This document shows positions 8,450-16,641 of a DNA stretch of 64,000 bases, piece by piece; positions within the stretch are counted from its first letter, which is position 1, and each line of letters begins with the position of its first letter. The translations under genes and the position numbers were made by a program. The notes beneath the pieces are model-generated. The model had not been told where the DNA came from, made no database searches, and saw only the letters and a list, made by a program, of their open reading frames with translations. The stretch comes from Microbacteriaceae bacterium VKM Ac-2854 (lineage in GTDB: Bacteria; Actinomycetota; Actinomycetes; Actinomycetales; Microbacteriaceae), in contig JABMLH010000006.1 in assembly GCA_013205085.1 (NCBI GenBank), positions 124,001-188,000 of the forward strand, read 5' to 3'.

Positions 8450-9138
8450 GCCTGCTCCTCCGCGACGGGGATCTCCAACGCCGCTTTCAGCGCGAGGGCT
8501 GCGCGTTGCGGAGTCGCGTACACCGGCAGACCCGTCGCCTCGGCCAGCGCATCCGCCGCAGGAGCGAGGGAGTACTGGCCGAGCAGGACGGCATCCACGG
8601 CGTCGTCGACCCGAGCGACGGCCTCGACCAGGAGCCGGGACAGGCCAGCGACGTCACCGGACCGCGCGAGACCGGCCGCGCCCTGCGCGACCACCGGGAT
8701 GATCTCGAGCGAGGCGTCCGCGGCGAGGGCCGCCGCCGTCAGCCGCTCGGTGGAGTCGATCAGCGGCGCCGACGCCGGCGCCACGAGCAGGATGCGTCGG
8801 TGTCCGCTGGCGATGACGGCGGCGAAGCCGGCGTCGTCGGCGCCCAGGACGGGCACGGGCACGGTGCCCGCGACCGCATGAGCGACGGATCCGTAGATCG
8901 AGCAGCTCAGCAGCACGCCGTCCGCGCCTTCCGTCACCGCGTGCTGGATCAGCCGTTGCATCCGTTCCGCGAGTTCCGGTGTCAGGGAACCGCGCTCGTC
9001 GATCTCGACCAGGAGTCTGTCGTCGAGGATGTTCCACACCCGGGCGGCGGGGAACAGCTCCGCGAACGCTTCGACGGCGGGCGGGATCGCGGCGGATACG
9101 GCGCTCACGATCGCGATCAGGGGGCGATGGTCGGTCAT
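8446..9138 (-). CDS. Asp/Glu racemase-fold protein, one catalytic Cys missing
   Basis: A 230-aa member of the Asp/Glu/hydantoin racemase superfamily. The first catalytic Cys is present (LLSCSIYG, Cys79) but the second, normally in a GCT-H context, is replaced in VLLGQYSLAP (Gln188). A standard two-base racemization is therefore unlikely. I chose ATG 9138; a GTG at 9156 is possible and would add six residues. It lies 30 bp after the transporter gene and overlaps the kinase by 4 bp, which suggests it acts in the same pathway, perhaps as an isomerase taking the place of OtnI. That role is inference. Confidence 0.78.
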   Translation of the reverse strand: MTDHRPLIAIVSAVSAAIPPAVEAFAELFPAARVWNILDDRLLVEIDERGSLTPELAERMQRLIQHAVTEGADGVLLSCSIYGSVAHAVAGTVPVPVLGADDAGFAAVIASGHRRILLVAPASAPLIDSTERLTAAALAADASLEIIPVVAQGAAGLARSGDVAGLSRLLVEAVARVDDAVDAVLLGQYSLAPAADALAEATGLPVYATPQRAALALKAALEIPVAEEQA

Positions 9139-9168
9139 CGACTGCTCATTTCTCACGGGATGTTTCGG

Positions 9169-10635
9169 CTAGCCGGCGATGCTGATGTGACCCAGCAGGA
9201 GCGCGACGCCGATCAGGATGATGAAGATGCCCAGCGCCCACTTGCCGGCCGAGCGCTGCCACTTGCCGAGGTCCTGGCCGGTCATGTTCAGCAGCAGGTA
9301 GATGAAGGCGGTGAGCGGGCTGAGCATGTGGAAGGCCTGCCCCATCAGGGACGCGTAGCCGATCTCGAATTCGGTGAAGCCGTAGGCCTGACCGGCCTGC
9401 GACAGCACGGGGAGCACTCCGTAGAAGAAGCCGTCGTTGGACAGGAAGAAGCCACCCGGTGCCGAGATCAGCGTGGTGATGATGGGCCACTGCGAGGCGA
9501 AGCTGGCGGGGATGAAGTCGACCATGCTCTGCGCGACCGCGTTCGACATCCCGGAGTTGGAGAACAGGCCGAGGAAGATGCCGGCGCCGATGACCATGAT
9601 CACGGTCTGCAGCACATCCGGCGAAGCGGAATCGATGAAGTCCTTGAGCTTGCTGATCTTCGGGAAGTTGATCAGGAAGGCGAGCAGGGTCGCGACCAGG
9701 AAGATGAAGACGGGGGCGAAGACGCCGAGCACGAGCAGCACGAGCGAACCGATCGTCAGGACCGTGTTGGCCGTCATCACGAGGGTGTTCTTCTTCCGCC
9801 GCGTCAGCACCGCCGTCCCGCCGCCAAACGATCCGGCACCGCCTGCGCCGCCCTCACCGGGACCGTCGGCCGAGCCGGCGGAGATTCCGCGGGACGAGTC
9901 GAAGTCGGCCATCATCTGGTCGATCTCCGCATCCGTGAGTTCCTGGATCCCGAGGCGCTTGCGTTCCCGGAAGCCGAGGAAGACGCAGACGAGCATCACG
10001 AAGAGGATCGAAGCCAACATGCCCGGGGCGAGCGCGCGCAGCATCTCATTCGGGTCGATGCTCGGCATCACGGCGAGGACTCGGGCCGTCGGCCCGCTCC
10101 ACGGGAGCAGGTTCAGGATGGTGTTCATCAGGATCAGGATCACCGCGAGGTCCATCAGACGCATGCCGAGCTTCTTGAAGATCGGGATCAGCGCCGTGCA
10201 GACGATCAGCGTCGTTGTGGTTCCGTCACCGCTGAGCGAGACGATCGCCGAGATGATCCCGGTGCCGATCATGACCTTCAGGGGATCACCCTTCGCGATC
10301 TTCAGGATGCGCTTCGTGATCGGGTCGAAGACGCCCACGTGCAGCATCACCGAGAAGAACAGGATCGCGAACAACAGAAGGAAGGCGGTCGCCGAAGTGG
10401 TGACCATTCCGTCCTTCGCCCAGTCGCCGAAGGCCTGGAACTGATCGAGCAGGGTCACCTCGCTCGCCGGCTTCTCGAGCGCCTCGCCGACCGCGCCGGT
10501 GAACACGCCGAGGAAGGCGCCGAGAACGGTGAAGGCCAGCGGGATGAAGGCCAGTCCGACGAACGGGTGGATCTTCCGGGCCATGATCAGCGCCATGAAG
10601 ACGATGATCATCACCCAAGCCAAAATCGTGATCAT
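9169..10635 (-). CDS. CitMHS-family carboxylate transporter
   Basis: A 488-aa integral membrane protein with about twelve hydrophobic segments in two halves separated by a Gly/Ala-rich cytoplasmic loop near residues 220-260. Motifs such as SLSGDGTTTTLIV and the C-terminal NDGFFYGVLPVL resemble CitMHS metal-citrate:proton symporters. In this operon it probably imports a hydroxy acid that feeds the OtnK/OtnC steps, rather than citrate. The ATG at 10635 is preceded by AGGAG at good spacing. It is separated from the oxidoreductase by a 148-bp gap that may hold a processing site. Confidence 0.88.
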   Translation of the reverse strand: MITILAWVMIIVFMALIMARKIHPFVGLAFIPLAFTVLGAFLGVFTGAVGEALEKPASEVTLLDQFQAFGDWAKDGMVTTSATAFLLLFAILFFSVMLHVGVFDPITKRILKIAKGDPLKVMIGTGIISAIVSLSGDGTTTTLIVCTALIPIFKKLGMRLMDLAVILILMNTILNLLPWSGPTARVLAVMPSIDPNEMLRALAPGMLASILFVMLVCVFLGFRERKRLGIQELTDAEIDQMMADFDSSRGISAGSADGPGEGGAGGAGSFGGGTAVLTRRKKNTLVMTANTVLTIGSLVLLVLGVFAPVFIFLVATLLAFLINFPKISKLKDFIDSASPDVLQTVIMVIGAGIFLGLFSNSGMSNAVAQSMVDFIPASFASQWPIITTLISAPGGFFLSNDGFFYGVLPVLSQAGQAYGFTEFEIGYASLMGQAFHMLSPLTAFIYLLLNMTGQDLGKWQRSAGKWALGIFIILIGVALLLGHISIAG

Positions 10636-10783
10636 TGAAGCACGCTCCTTTGCGTAAGCGGGGATCGAGGGGGATCTCGTACGGGCGCGTCGAAGACCGC
10701 GCGCACCGCGGTGTGAGGAATGAGGGGGTGGGTCGGAGCACCACATGGTGCGGTGGTGCGGGCGGGGCGTCGTGCGGTCGTGC

Positions 10784-12196
10784 CTAGAGGAACGTGCTGT
10801 CCTGCTCGTCGCGCAGCGCCCAGATCACCGAATCGGCGGGGCGCTCGACCATGTCGTACGTGATCAGCGTCCCCTTCGGGATGTCGACGGCGGCGCGGTT
10901 GCCGGTGAGCAGGTGGGCCGAGGCGGGCGACGACGGGCCGATCGCGACCGCGGGAACGATCCGCGCGGTGAGCTGCGGGCTGTGGTCGTTGCCGAACACA
11001 TCGCCCGCGGTGATGTCCGTAGCGGCGACCTTGACCAGGTCGAAGCGCGGCTTGTAGTCGTTGCTGCCGGTGTTCACGCCCAGCAGCCCAGCGGCGAGGA
11101 TGCTCGTCGAGGTCTCGAGCCCGCAGAGGTGGTACGGACGGTAGATCACCGTCGCGGAGCCGTCGGCGTTCGCGATCTGGCCCTTGGTCGTCATGATGTG
11201 GTTCGAATACGCGTTGTCGGCTCGGACGACGATGAAGACGCCGCCGCCGAGACCGGACTCGGCCGGGGTACGGAAGCAGGTGGCGAGATCGATCGTTCCC
11301 GCCTTCTCGATCAGGCCGCCGTCCTCCACCGCCGCGTAGGCGATGGGGATCTCCGTGATGCGCAGCGGCGCGTGCAGGAGGGTATCGACCTGCGGAGCGA
11401 ATCCGGTGTAGTTGGCGGCGATCGTCATCTCGCACAGGTCGTAGGACCCGGGCTGCGGCAGCGACGAGAGGATGCGAGCGCGAGCGCTCGTGTACTCGGC
11501 GGCACCGCCTTCGGGGATCATGCCGAGGTACTTCCGATCCTCGGGCGCGACGGTCACCGTCTCCCGGTACGGCGGATGGATCTTCTTGTCCGTATGGATC
11601 GAGACGGTGGACGACTCCTCGTCGTAGATGAACTCGCCGTCCGTCGCCTTGCCGCCGCTGATGATGGTGAGGCCGATGGCCCTGGCCCACTCGACCAGCT
11701 GCACGAGGAGACCGTGCTGGTCACCATCCACCGGGGTGTAGACGACGCCGGCGTCGTCCGCCCGCTTCTTCAGGATGGGACCGACGGTCACGTCGGTGTC
11801 CTTCGTGACCATCGCGACGTGCTTCCCGCTCGCGATCGCGTCCCGGGCGAAGCGCGCGCTCGCCTCCGGGATCCCGGTGCTCTCGCAGACCAGGTCGACC
11901 GACGCGATCGCGGCGACGATCTCGGGCTTGTCGGTGTAGACGCTGCGCCCGGCGGCGATGGCGGCGTCGGCGTCGGCCGATGAGGAGCAGTACACGAGCT
12001 CGGTCTCTGCCCGACCGGCGGAGAGGTACGCGCCCTTCGCGTTCTCGAGGTTGATGTCGGCGACGATCCCGACACGCAGGTACGCGGTCTGCGGCTCCTG
12101 CGTCACGATCGCCGTCGCGTACTGACCGGCCCCGATCACGCCCACGACGACCTCATCCTGCTTGCGGAAGGCGTCGAACAGCTGTTGGTACATCAT
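10784..12196 (-). CDS. Homoserine-dehydrogenase-like oxidoreductase with SAF domain
   Basis: A 470-aa NAD(P)-dependent oxidoreductase of the COG4091 type. The Rossmann motif VGVIGAGQYATAIV is near residue 18, followed by a homoserine-dehydrogenase-like catalytic part (SGGKATDGEFIYDE, DKKIHPPYRE) and a C-terminal SAF domain (ITAGDVFG, DIPKGTLITYDMV). It is the first structural gene after the regulator; GAGGAG precedes ATG 12196. Family members sit in sugar-acid clusters but their reactions are poorly defined. Here it is the only dehydrogenase in the operon and so probably performs the oxidation that yields the OtnK substrate. Confidence 0.85.
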   Translation of the reverse strand: MMYQQLFDAFRKQDEVVVGVIGAGQYATAIVTQEPQTAYLRVGIVADINLENAKGAYLSAGRAETELVYCSSSADADAAIAAGRSVYTDKPEIVAAIASVDLVCESTGIPEASARFARDAIASGKHVAMVTKDTDVTVGPILKKRADDAGVVYTPVDGDQHGLLVQLVEWARAIGLTIISGGKATDGEFIYDEESSTVSIHTDKKIHPPYRETVTVAPEDRKYLGMIPEGGAAEYTSARARILSSLPQPGSYDLCEMTIAANYTGFAPQVDTLLHAPLRITEIPIAYAAVEDGGLIEKAGTIDLATCFRTPAESGLGGGVFIVVRADNAYSNHIMTTKGQIANADGSATVIYRPYHLCGLETSTSILAAGLLGVNTGSNDYKPRFDLVKVAATDITAGDVFGNDHSPQLTARIVPAVAIGPSSPASAHLLTGNRAAVDIPKGTLITYDMVERPADSVIWALRDEQDSTFL

Positions 12197-12262
12197 GCGG
12201 CTTGCTCCTCGTTGAGTCGGGTCGGCGACCTGGCATCTCGTTCTGGAACCATCATGAAGGAA

Positions 12263-12284
12263 AGTGGTCGACTGGTCAACCACT
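12263..12284. promoter_or_regulatory. FadR/GntR-type operator
   Basis: Inverted repeat AGTGGT and ACCACT with a nested TGGTCAACCA at 12273-12282. TGGT-N2-ACCA is the standard half-site arrangement for FadR-subfamily GntR regulators, and such a regulator ends 21 bp away at 12305. The site lies 67-88 bp upstream of the oxidoreductase start, as expected for repression of the catabolic operon. Confidence 0.65.
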
Positions 12285-12304
12285 TAATCGAACGCGGTCG
12301 GAAG

Positions 12305-13096
12305 TCAGGTCGCCTGCCCGTCCGCGCGGAGCGTTGCGACCAGGCGAGCACTCGCCCGAGTCATGTGCTCCTCCATCGCCGCGCTCGCCGCCGCCGCGTC
12401 GCTCGCCTCGATCGCGGTGAGGACCGGTCGATGCTCGTGCAGCGACGGCGCGAACGTCGACTCGGCATCCATCACGCGATGGATCCACACGTGCAGCAGT
12501 GCCGCGATGCTTTTGAGCATGTTCGCCAGAGCGACGTTGCCGGATGCATCGGCGATCGCGAGGTGGAATGCGACATCCGCGTTGACGAACTCGTCGGTCG
12601 TCGTCGCCGCCGACATCTGCTCGAACGCGGAACGGATCCGATCCAACTCCTCGTCGCTGCGCCGCTCCGCTGCCAGCCCGGTCGTGATGCGTTCGAGATG
12701 CTGGCGCGCCTCGACGAGGTCGGTCGTATGACGCTCACCCAGCAGCAGTCCCCACTCGATCACCCGCGGCAGCAGATCCGATTCGGCCCCCCGGAAGTAC
12801 GTGCCGCCACCGTGTCGGAACTCGACCAGACCGAGCAGACCGAGCGACTTCAGCGCCTCTCGGATCGTCGATCGGCCGACGCCGAACGACTCGCTCATCT
12901 GACGCTCCGACGGCAGCTTCTCGCCCGGACCGACGTGCCCGGAGAGGATGTAGTCCAGGATCGCCCGCGCGATCTCGTTGGACGCCGGCTCGCTCGGCGC
13001 GATCGTGACCGATCTCAGTCCCTCGATCGCGGCGTTGCGCTCCCGCGGCGGCCGACCGACCTTCCGAGCGGGCTGGGCTGGCTCGACGGAACTGGG
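12305..13096 (-). CDS. GntR family regulator, FadR subfamily (FCD domain)
   Basis: A 263-aa transcription factor. The winged helix (LPSERQMSESFGVGRSTIREALKSLGLLG) sits near residues 60-95 and the all-helical FCD ligand-binding domain follows, with Asp/His metal-ligand positions such as NADVAFHLAIADASGN. I prefer GTG 13096 because AAGGA lies seven bases upstream; an in-frame GTG at 13129 is an alternative. An N-terminal extension contains KVGRPPRER, which resembles an AT-hook. It probably represses the downstream operon in the absence of a carboxylate or sugar-acid ligand. Confidence 0.9.
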   Translation of the reverse strand, partial: PSSVEPAQPARKVGRPPRERNAAIEGLRSVTIAPSEPASNEIARAILDYILSGHVGPGEKLPSERQMSESFGVGRSTIREALKSLGLLGLVEFRHGGGTYFRGAESDLLPRVIEWGLLLGERHTTDLVEARQHLERITTGLAAERRSDEELDRIRSAFEQMSAATTTDEFVNADVAFHLAIADASGNVALANMLKSIAALLHVWIHRVMDAESTFAPSLHEHRPVLTAIEASDAAAASAAMEEHMTRASARLVATLRADGQAT

Positions 13097-13214
13097 CACG
13101 GCGTCATCCTTCGTTCTGGTGCGCGGCACGCCCGCAGGTATCCGCGAACCGCCGCACGAGGTGTCTCGAGTTTAGGCGAGCCTCGATCCGCCGACCGGAT
13201 ATCGAGCCGGGCCG

Positions 13215-13583
13215 CTACTCGATGCCGGCGAATCCGGGCGAGTACCAGTCGCCGGCCGGCACCTCGATCACGTGCAGCAACAGGTCGTGTCGCGGGATGC
13301 CGATGGCCTCCAACTCATCGGCGATCGCGACCAGGGCCGCGTGCTTGACGGCCGTGCCGTAGCCGACGGAGGCGAGGATCTCGATGAAGACGATGTCCCC
13401 CCGCGGCGGTTCGGGATAAGCGCGACCGAAGACCAACTCGCCCGGCTCGTGCGGGCGGAAGATCTGGAACAGGTCGGTCTCGGGCATCTCGAACCCGCGC
13501 ACCATCCCCGCCAGGATCGCGGCACTGAGCTCGGGCAGGCGGTCCTTGTAGTGGGCGTGCAGATCGATCCGGGCGTGCGGCAT
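13215..13583 (-). CDS. Tautomerase-family protein
   Basis: A 122-aa protein starting MPHARID, so after Met removal it exposes the catalytic N-terminal Pro of the 4-oxalocrotonate tautomerase/MIF superfamily. ATG 13583 has GGAGAG at correct spacing; a second ATG two codons upstream would hide the proline and is rejected. The central EMPETDLFQIFRPHEP segment is typical of the longer tautomerase subgroup. It lies 79 bp downstream of the mannitol-dehydrogenase-family gene on the same strand, so may act on its keto product. The substrate is unknown. Confidence 0.83.
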   Translation of the reverse strand: MPHARIDLHAHYKDRLPELSAAILAGMVRGFEMPETDLFQIFRPHEPGELVFGRAYPEPPRGDIVFIEILASVGYGTAVKHAALVAIADELEAIGIPRHDLLLHVIEVPAGDWYSPGFAGIE

Positions 13584-13662
13584 CGTCATCTCTCCTTCGA
13601 AGTGCGCAAAGCGCAGCGGCCGCCCGCAAGTCCGCGGACGGAGTTCAGGTCGCGATTCGCTC

Positions 13663-15174
13663 TCAGCCGAGCGCTCGTTCGGCGAGGGCCGCCACCGTGG
13701 CGCGCGCACCCCGGGTCCGAAGAGCGTCGAGGGCTCGGAGGTACGCCGCGCGGAAGCGTTCGTTCCGAGCCAGGTCGCCGAAGAGCGCGACGTTCTCGAT
13801 GAACGCCGTCGGCCGCTCCGTCTGGGTCCGGGCCAACGGGACCAACTCGGCCGCGAGTCTGTCCACGACCGTGATGGGCTCGCCTGATTCGTCCGTGCCC
13901 TCGGCGTAGCGGGCCCAGGAGGCGACGACGGCGGCCGACAGTTCCACCTCGCCTCCGCTTGCCAGGTTCGCCCGGACGACGGGCAGCAGGAAGGTCGGGA
14001 TCCGGTCGCTCGACTCCGCGCACAAGCGCGCCAGGGTGTCGCGGACCTCTGGATTCGCGAATCGTTCGATCAGCGTTCGGCGGTACTCGGCCAGGTCGAT
14101 GCCGGGGACCGGGGCGAGCGTGGGCGTCGCCTCCTCCGTCATGTACCGCAGCAAGAACGCGGCGATCGCAGGATCGGCGGCGGCTTCGTGCGCGTAGCGA
14201 TGACCGGCGAGGTAGCCGAAGTACGCCATCGCCTGGTGACTCGCATTGAGCAGACGCAGCTTCATCAGCTCGTACGGCTCCACGTCGGCGACCACCTGCG
14301 CGCCGGCCCGCTCGAACGGTGGTCGCCCGAGCGGGAAGTGGTCTTCGATGACCCACTGGAAGAATGGCTCGGCAACGACCGGCCACGCATCGGCGATTCC
14401 GAGCGCGTTCCGGACGTCGTCCCGATCCGCGTCGGTGGTCACGGGAGTGATCCGGTCCACCATGGAGTTCGGGAACGCGACGTTCTCCTCGATCCAGTCG
14501 GCCAGGCTCGCGTCCACCAGTCGCGCGTACGCCACGAAGACCGCGCGGGCCACGTGTCCGTTGCCCTGGATGTTGTCGCAGGACTGCACAGTGAACGGCG
14601 CGATCCCTCGTTCGCGTCGGCGGCGCAGGGCCTCGACGACCAGGCCGAACACCGTTCTCGGTGCAGCGGATGCGCGGGAGTCCGCGAGCACCGCGGCATT
14701 ACGCACGTCGAACTCTCCCGTGCGTTGGTCGATGTTGTAGCCGCCCTCGGTGATGGTCAGCGAAACGATCCGCGTCGTGGCCTGCGCCATCTTCTCGATC
14801 ACCGCATCCGGATCGTCGACCGCGAGGAGGTAGTCGATGATGCTGCCGATCACCCGCGACTCCCGATGGCCGTCCGGATGCTTCAAGACCAGCGTGTAGA
14901 GGCCGTCCTGCGCGTCCATCACCTGTTTCATCCGGCGATCCTGTTCCAGGACACCGACGCCGCAGATCGCGAAGTCGCGCGCCTGCCCCGCTTCGAGGAG
15001 ACGATCGATCACCATCGCCTGATGGGCTCGATGGAAGCCGCCGACGCCGAAATGAACGATTCCGGCGACCAGCCCTGACCGGTCGTAGCGAGGCACCTGG
15101 GCACCGCCGAGCGCCTCGATCGAGAGGCGGTTCGCGTTCGAGAGCGCGATCGGTTCGGAGGGGGCGTAGGCCAT
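13663..15174 (-). CDS. Mannitol dehydrogenase-family (polyol/uronate) dehydrogenase
   Basis: A 503-aa long-chain NAD-dependent polyol dehydrogenase. The N-terminal Rossmann domain contains GIVHFGVGGFHRAHQA; the C-terminal domain has MKLRLLNASHQAMAYFGYLA, carrying the Lys/Asn/His catalytic trio of this family. Members include mannitol 2-dehydrogenase, arabinitol dehydrogenase and fructuronate reductase; the exact substrate is not readable. AGGAG precedes ATG 15174. It is divergent from a ROK regulator and lies upstream of the tautomerase gene. Confidence 0.9.
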   Translation of the reverse strand: MAYAPSEPIALSNANRLSIEALGGAQVPRYDRSGLVAGIVHFGVGGFHRAHQAMVIDRLLEAGQARDFAICGVGVLEQDRRMKQVMDAQDGLYTLVLKHPDGHRESRVIGSIIDYLLAVDDPDAVIEKMAQATTRIVSLTITEGGYNIDQRTGEFDVRNAAVLADSRASAAPRTVFGLVVEALRRRRERGIAPFTVQSCDNIQGNGHVARAVFVAYARLVDASLADWIEENVAFPNSMVDRITPVTTDADRDDVRNALGIADAWPVVAEPFFQWVIEDHFPLGRPPFERAGAQVVADVEPYELMKLRLLNASHQAMAYFGYLAGHRYAHEAAADPAIAAFLLRYMTEEATPTLAPVPGIDLAEYRRTLIERFANPEVRDTLARLCAESSDRIPTFLLPVVRANLASGGEVELSAAVVASWARYAEGTDESGEPITVVDRLAAELVPLARTQTERPTAFIENVALFGDLARNERFRAAYLRALDALRTRGARATVAALAERALG

Positions 15175-15206
15175 GTCGTGACTCCTGTGTCGTAACGATC
15201 CGGATC

Positions 15207-15222
15207 CAAAGAGTTTCTTTTG
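15207..15222. promoter_or_regulatory. Possible ROK operator in divergent promoter
   Basis: CAAA-N8-TTTG imperfect dyad in an unusually A/T-rich patch between the divergent polyol dehydrogenase and ROK regulator genes. Its position fits a regulatory site but the motif is short. Confidence 0.25.
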
Positions 15223-15317
15223 CGAGACGATCATGGCACGCTCTATTAGCGCGGACCAACAACCGCAGCCAGAGCGGTCCGATCGGGCCCGCCACGAGTC
15301 GCAACGAGGAAGTTCCG

Positions 15318-16619
15318 ATGACGATGAACCTTCGCCTCCAGGCACCGCCGTTGTCGGCGCGCGTCAACGCCGAGACGATCGCCTCCGCGCTCGCGAAGCT
15401 GATCGCCAGCGGCGCCGCAACGACCAAGGCCGATCTGGCCCGCACGACGGGACTCGCCCGGTCGACGGTCGACACCGGGCTGCGCGCCCTCTTCGATCTC
15501 GGCGCGCTGCGGATCCAGGGGCTTCGTGCCGTGTCGGGTCGAGGACGCCCGGCGGAAACCCTCGAGATCGATCCGGCCTTCGGCGTCGTGGTCGTGATCG
15601 AGTGCGAGCTGCGCGGCACCCGGATCAGGGCGTACGACCTCGGACAGAACCTGCTCGACGAATGCACGGTCGATCTGGCGATCTCGGCCGGCCCCGAGGC
15701 GGTCCTCGATGCCGTCGTGCGGAGCACGCGCGCGCTGCTGGCTCCGTTCGAGTCCTCCGTCCGCCACCGGACGACGGTCGTGAGCGTGCCCGGGCCGGTG
15801 GACTACCGCGCCGGATCGGTCTTCCGACCGCCGATCATGCCGGGTTGGGACGGTTTCGCCGTCGTCGACCATCTTCGTTCGCGGCTCGGCGGCTTCGTGC
15901 TTCTGGAGAACGACGTGAACGTCCGCGCCCTCGGCGAGGCGCGCGCGGCCGATGCCGGTGTCGGTCCGCTGCTGTACGTGACCATCGGCGCCGGGATCGG
16001 CTGCGGCATCGTCACCGGCGACGGCCGCCTCCTTCGCGGAGCCGACGGGGCGGCGGGTGACATCGGTCACCTGACAGTGCGGGGAGAAACCGCGCCGTGC
16101 GATTGCGGCAACCGCGGCTGCCTGGAGGCGGTGGCCTCGGCAGGTGCGCTCGCCCGCGCGAGCAGCGATCGCGTGGGCAGCGGACCGGATGCCGTGAGCC
16201 GCTTCACCGCGCTCGTGGCCACCAGGGACGCATCCTGCACGGCGTTGGCGGAGAGCGCAGCAGCGATGATCGGCGAGTCGCTGTCCATGCTCGTCCACTT
16301 CTACAACCCCTCGCGCATCGTCGTCGGCGGCGAGTTGGCCGAGGCCACCGACGAGATCCTCGCGATCGTCCGAGGCGTCGTCTATCGGCGCGCGTTGCCG
16401 CTCGCGACTCGGAATCTCAGCATCGGGCCCTCCGTGCTCGGCGACGATGCCGGTTTCGCGGGCGGACTCGTGCTGGGCCTGGAGCACTCGTTCGATGAGG
16501 AGGCCCTCGGTGAGATGCTGACGAGCCGAGCCCGCGCCGCCCAACTCGGTGCGGTGACGCCGCTGCGCTTCCCCGAGTCGTCCGCAGGACTGCGCTTCGG
16601 CGCCCGCTCGGTGCGCTGA
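15318..16619 (+). CDS. ROK family transcriptional regulator
   Basis: A 433-aa protein with an N-terminal winged HTH (ATTKADLARTTGLARSTVDTGLRAL, near residues 34-60) and a C-terminal ROK/sugar-kinase-like domain. The ROK zinc motif CDCGNRGCLEAVAS is complete, and the preceding GDIGHLTV contains the expected His ligand. The ATG at 15318 follows GAGGAAG. As the divergent neighbour of the mannitol-dehydrogenase-family gene it likely regulates that gene and the tautomerase in response to a sugar or polyol. Its end is 22 bp from the convergent LacI gene. Confidence 0.9.
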   Translation: MTMNLRLQAPPLSARVNAETIASALAKLIASGAATTKADLARTTGLARSTVDTGLRALFDLGALRIQGLRAVSGRGRPAETLEIDPAFGVVVVIECELRGTRIRAYDLGQNLLDECTVDLAISAGPEAVLDAVVRSTRALLAPFESSVRHRTTVVSVPGPVDYRAGSVFRPPIMPGWDGFAVVDHLRSRLGGFVLLENDVNVRALGEARAADAGVGPLLYVTIGAGIGCGIVTGDGRLLRGADGAAGDIGHLTVRGETAPCDCGNRGCLEAVASAGALARASSDRVGSGPDAVSRFTALVATRDASCTALAESAAAMIGESLSMLVHFYNPSRIVVGGELAEATDEILAIVRGVVYRRALPLATRNLSIGPSVLGDDAGFAGGLVLGLEHSFDEEALGEMLTSRARAAQLGAVTPLRFPESSAGLRFGARSVR

Positions 16620-16641
16620 ACTCCGGACACGCGCGAACGGC

